Source: Bacteroidales bacterium
Lineage (GTDB): Bacteria; Bacteroidota; Bacteroidia; Bacteroidales; P3
Assembly (NCBI GenBank): GCA_017934545.1
Contig: JAGBJI010000004.1
Location: forward strand, 1 to 64,000
Length of the DNA stretch: 64,000 nucleotides
Direction: 5' to 3'
Shown here: in pieces, positions 61,844-64,000 of the stretch
Layout: each line of letters starts with the position of its first letter
Numbering within the stretch: position 1 is the stretch's first letter
Program-made: the position numbers and the translations under genes
Notes under the pieces: generated by a model
Databases searched by the model: none
What the model was told of the DNA's origin: nothing
What the model saw: the letters and a program-made list of their open reading frames with translations, nothing else

Positions 61844-62971
61844 TTACTTCGGCAGATTACGCCACGAATATTTATCCGCAACAACCGTATTTTTTATATG
61901 TACAACGGCAGGATTGGTCCGTGCCATAGCCTTCAATGCCTTGTCATCAGAGGAATACATCATATAGTCCGTAAGGTTGTATTTTTCCATGAACTCTATC
62001 CACGTATCAGGCGACGATGCAGTCAAAAGAACCACCTTACTGCCGGCTTCGTTTTGCTTTTTGGCGAATTTTGATATGCGTTGCATGCCTTTAGGCGAAG
62101 CTTGGTTCAAATCAACTACGACTATCATATATGTATCGTGCGTAGTATCGGAAAGGATTTCTAAACTTTCGTCGTTATCCGAGCCGAACGCCGTCATGGA
62201 AAAACCGTCCGCATTGACGGTATTAGGATTTATGAACCGCGATTGAACAAAGGTCCAATGCATTTGAAAGTTTGTGTCGCTCTGGTATTCTTTCATCAAC
62301 TCGTCCATAGAAAACTCCCGCTGCTCTTGTGTACTGTTGTTTTTGTAAAGTGCATACGATACCACAGGACCTTGTTCCGACGGTGTAGGTGCCATCTTGT
62401 TGCCCGTTTTCCAAGGACGGAAATCAATACACGGCTCATACAATATATTGCGTATGCTGAACACGGTGATAAGTACTGCAAAAACTGCCAGCGTTATATA
62501 ATTGGACGGTTTTTTGAACTGTTGCGGCAGTTTATTGTCAGTAATGAATATACCCACAAGCAAAACGTCCAAAATAATATTCTTTATAAATGTCTGCCAA
62601 TTTGAAAGTTTTACCGCATCTCCGAAACATCCGCAGTCGGAAACATTGTTGGTCAGTGCGTCTATAAGAGTTACGACGGTAAAGAACAACATAAACACCG
62701 CAGCAACCCATTTGTTGACTTTGTTGTATATATGCAGCAAAACCGAAACACCAATCATAAACTCCGCACAGCACAATATCACCGCCAATATTAAAGGCAA
62801 TGACGGCAACAAAGAAAGCAAGCCGTCAAAACCGAAAACGTTCATATACTCTTCTGTTTTGAACGCCGTACCCATAGGGTCTACCGCCTTAACAAAGCCT
62901 GAAAATATGAACACTCCGCCGAATATGAATCTAAAAATATAATTCAGTATTTTTTTTACACTGTCTGTCAT
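61844..62971 (-). CDS. BT_3928-like DoxX/MauE-type membrane protein
   Basis: A 375-residue protein. The N-terminal half has a DoxX/MauE-like four-helix core (FRFIFGGVFIFSGFVKAVDP, CCAEFMIGVSVLLHIY, and the redox-type Cys pair in DCGCFGDAVKLS), followed by a further helix and a C-terminal thioredoxin-like soluble domain (about 225-375: MIVVVDLNQASPKGMQRISKF, KVVLLTASSPDTW). I recall this architecture as the BT_3928 family. It may deal with thiol redox in the envelope, which is inferred. Start ATG 62971; the ORF-extending TTG at 62977 is less likely. Second gene of DUF1599 - this gene - DppB-like operon. Confidence 0.8.
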   Translation of the reverse strand: MTDSVKKILNYIFRFIFGGVFIFSGFVKAVDPMGTAFKTEEYMNVFGFDGLLSLLPSLPLILAVILCCAEFMIGVSVLLHIYNKVNKWVAAVFMLFFTVVTLIDALTNNVSDCGCFGDAVKLSNWQTFIKNIILDVLLVGIFITDNKLPQQFKKPSNYITLAVFAVLITVFSIRNILYEPCIDFRPWKTGNKMAPTPSEQGPVVSYALYKNNSTQEQREFSMDELMKEYQSDTNFQMHWTFVQSRFINPNTVNADGFSMTAFGSDNDESLEILSDTTHDTYMIVVVDLNQASPKGMQRISKFAKKQNEAGSKVVLLTASSPDTWIEFMEKYNLTDYMMYSSDDKALKAMARTNPAVVHIKNTVVADKYSWRNLPK

Positions 62972-62996
62972 AATCAAATGTATAATTTATTTTGTT

Positions 62997-63554
62997 CTAA
63001 TCCCCGTTTTTTGCATTTTCTTCGTCGGTGCGTATCAAGCAAAATACGGCGTAATTGATTATATCCGTATAACTGCCTTCCACACCTTCGCTTACAAGCG
63101 TTTTTCCGCTGTTGTCTTCAATTTGTTTCAACCTTAATATCTTTTGAAGTATGATATCGGTCATGCTGCTTATACGCATACTCCGCCAAGCTTCGCCGTA
63201 GTCGTGGTTTTTCCTGAACATAAGCTCTTTTGTCTTCAACGCATACTTGTCATACAACTGTTCGGCCTGAAGAAACGGAATCTCATCGGCGTTATCCGTA
63301 CCTAACTCACATTGTATTAAGGCTATAATACCGTAATTCACTATTGCAATAAATTCGTCCGAGGTATTGTCACCCACAAGATTGACTCCGCTCTGTTGAA
63401 TGCTGCGTATACGGTTGGCTTTTATGAATATCTGGTCTGTCAACGACGGCAGACGCAATATTCTCCACGACGTACCGTAATCTTTCATCTTCTTGATATA
63501 CAAATCACGGGCTTTTTTGATAATATTGTCGTATTGAATTGATGTATTTGTCAT
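62997..63554 (-). CDS. DUF1599 protein (nucleotide-modification-associated domain)
   Basis: A 185-residue cytosolic protein with two tandem copies of the DUF1599 motif: ARDLYIKKMKDYGTSWRILR with SLTDQIFIKANRIRSIQ, and KELMFRKNHDYGEAWRSMR with SMTDIILQKILRLKQIE. The family is linked with nucleotide metabolism in phages and Bacteroidota. Its Asp/His-rich motifs suggest a metal-dependent activity, but none is established. Divergent from folP, as in other Bacteroidota. Confidence 0.85.
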   Translation of the reverse strand: MTNTSIQYDNIIKKARDLYIKKMKDYGTSWRILRLPSLTDQIFIKANRIRSIQQSGVNLVGDNTSDEFIAIVNYGIIALIQCELGTDNADEIPFLQAEQLYDKYALKTKELMFRKNHDYGEAWRSMRISSMTDIILQKILRLKQIEDNSGKTLVSEGVEGSYTDIINYAVFCLIRTDEENAKNGD

Positions 63555-63562
63555 AAAATATT

Positions 63563-63570
63563 TATCTTTG
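63563..63570 (+). promoter_or_regulatory. Promoter -7 element of folP
   Basis: TATCTTTG fits TAnnTTTG, 34 nt upstream of ATG 63605, in the short divergent gap with DUF1599. Confidence 0.55.
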
Positions 63571-63604
63571 CAAATTATTGTTTATACTTAAAACACAAAT
63601 CACT

Positions 63605-64000
63605 ATGATTTCAAGTGACAAAAATAATAATTTTTTACAAAACAAGACGGTAAATATCGGAGGAAATTTACTTTTGATTGAAAAACCTCTGATAATGGGT
63701 ATATTAAACATCACCGAAGATTCATTTTTTGACGGCGGAAAATACAACACATTTGACTCGGCAATGCAAAGAGCGGAGCAAATCATCAATGAAGGAGCGG
63801 ACATTATAGATATAGGTGCATGCTCTACGCGTCCGGGGGCAAAACTTATTGACAAAAAAGAAGAGATAAGTAAATTGGTTCCCGTTGTCAAGGCAATCCG
63901 CAAACAATATCCTGCCGCCGTGATAAGCGTAGACACGGTTTGGGGCGATGCAGTAAGGGCAGTCAAAGACGCAGGGGCTGACATTGTCAATGATATTTCG
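63605..64000 (+). CDS. folP: Dihydropteroate synthase (5' part, runs off the window)
   Basis: The first 132 codons of a folate-synthesis enzyme that joins p-aminobenzoate to dihydropterin pyrophosphate. The family start KPLIMGILNITEDSFFDGG and the pterin-binding motif IIDIGACSTRPGA are clear, with ISVDTVWGDAVRAVKDAGAD and IVNDIS at the cut end. The open frame continues to the last base without a stop. The common P in the TPDSF motif is E here (TEDSF), and the GGESTRPG motif is GACSTRPG; both variants occur in Bacteroidota as far as I recall. Confidence 0.9.
   Translation, partial: MISSDKNNNFLQNKTVNIGGNLLLIEKPLIMGILNITEDSFFDGGKYNTFDSAMQRAEQIINEGADIIDIGACSTRPGAKLIDKKEEISKLVPVVKAIRKQYPAAVISVDTVWGDAVRAVKDAGADIVNDIS

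Overview
The window looks like a contiguous piece of chromosome from a member of the Bacteroidota, most likely an anaerobic Bacteroidales-type organism. Four things support this. Three proteins end in type IX secretion (T9SS) sorting domains (two type A, one gliding-motility type B). Nearly every promoter I can see is of the Bacteroidota form, TAnnTTTG at -7, a few with TTTG at -33. There are Bacteroidota-restricted families (PG0541, BT_3928-like, DUF1599, DUF2723). The intergenic DNA is AT-rich. A HydG maturase next to a TM1266-type protein implies an [FeFe] hydrogenase elsewhere and therefore fermentative metabolism. No phage, insertion sequence, rRNA or CRISPR array is visible.

Layout. 0-8 kb: T9SS cargo protein, dapD, an exported protein, dnaB, htpG. 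8-21 kb: outer-membrane barrel, ispE, surface/lipoproteins, a type B T9SS protein, dapF, an ADP-forming acyl-CoA synthetase and a large polytopic membrane protein. 21-28 kb: a TolC-HlyD-ABC permease-ABC permease export operon, then a MATE transporter that ends an operon with two exported proteins sharing a small Cys-rich motif. 29-35 kb: comF-like, thioesterase, tadA, pyrIB, a candidate small RNA, a TPR lipoprotein, tRNA-Pro. 34.5-41 kb: a TetR-TolC-AcrA-AcrB-PG0541 RND efflux operon. 41-44 kb: a small membrane protein with an XRE regulator, then hydG and its TM1266 partner. 44-64 kb: a predicted HEXXH surface metallopeptidase, pepD, arginine deiminase, a DUF2723 membrane protein, a large T9SS adhesin-like protein, ppdK, a small anchored protein, a lone DppB-type permease, a DoxX/BT_3928-like protein, DUF1599, and the start of folP running off the right edge.

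The most unusual feature is not a gene. Eleven intergenic arrays are built of short palindrome-like units at a strict 21-22 nt period. Five are nearly superimposable: four AAAACATATGTTTT units exactly 22 nt apart, bracketed one period further out by TTTTCAGAAAA/TTTTCTGAAAA-like units (degenerate on one side in B, C and D). Others keep the same architecture but swap the core (ACCGTCC, CCACTT/CCTGC, TCACA/CCTA) or consist only of the CAG units. They lie in divergent, convergent and co-directional gaps and never inside a gene, so they are not simply terminators. I treat them as a candidate undescribed family of helically phased DNA elements.

Start sites were revised where the longest frame began inside a promoter, a tRNA or an upstream gene (dnaB, ispE, tadA, the TPR lipoprotein, the XRE regulator, arginine deiminase, the DppB-like permease, the BT_3928-like protein).
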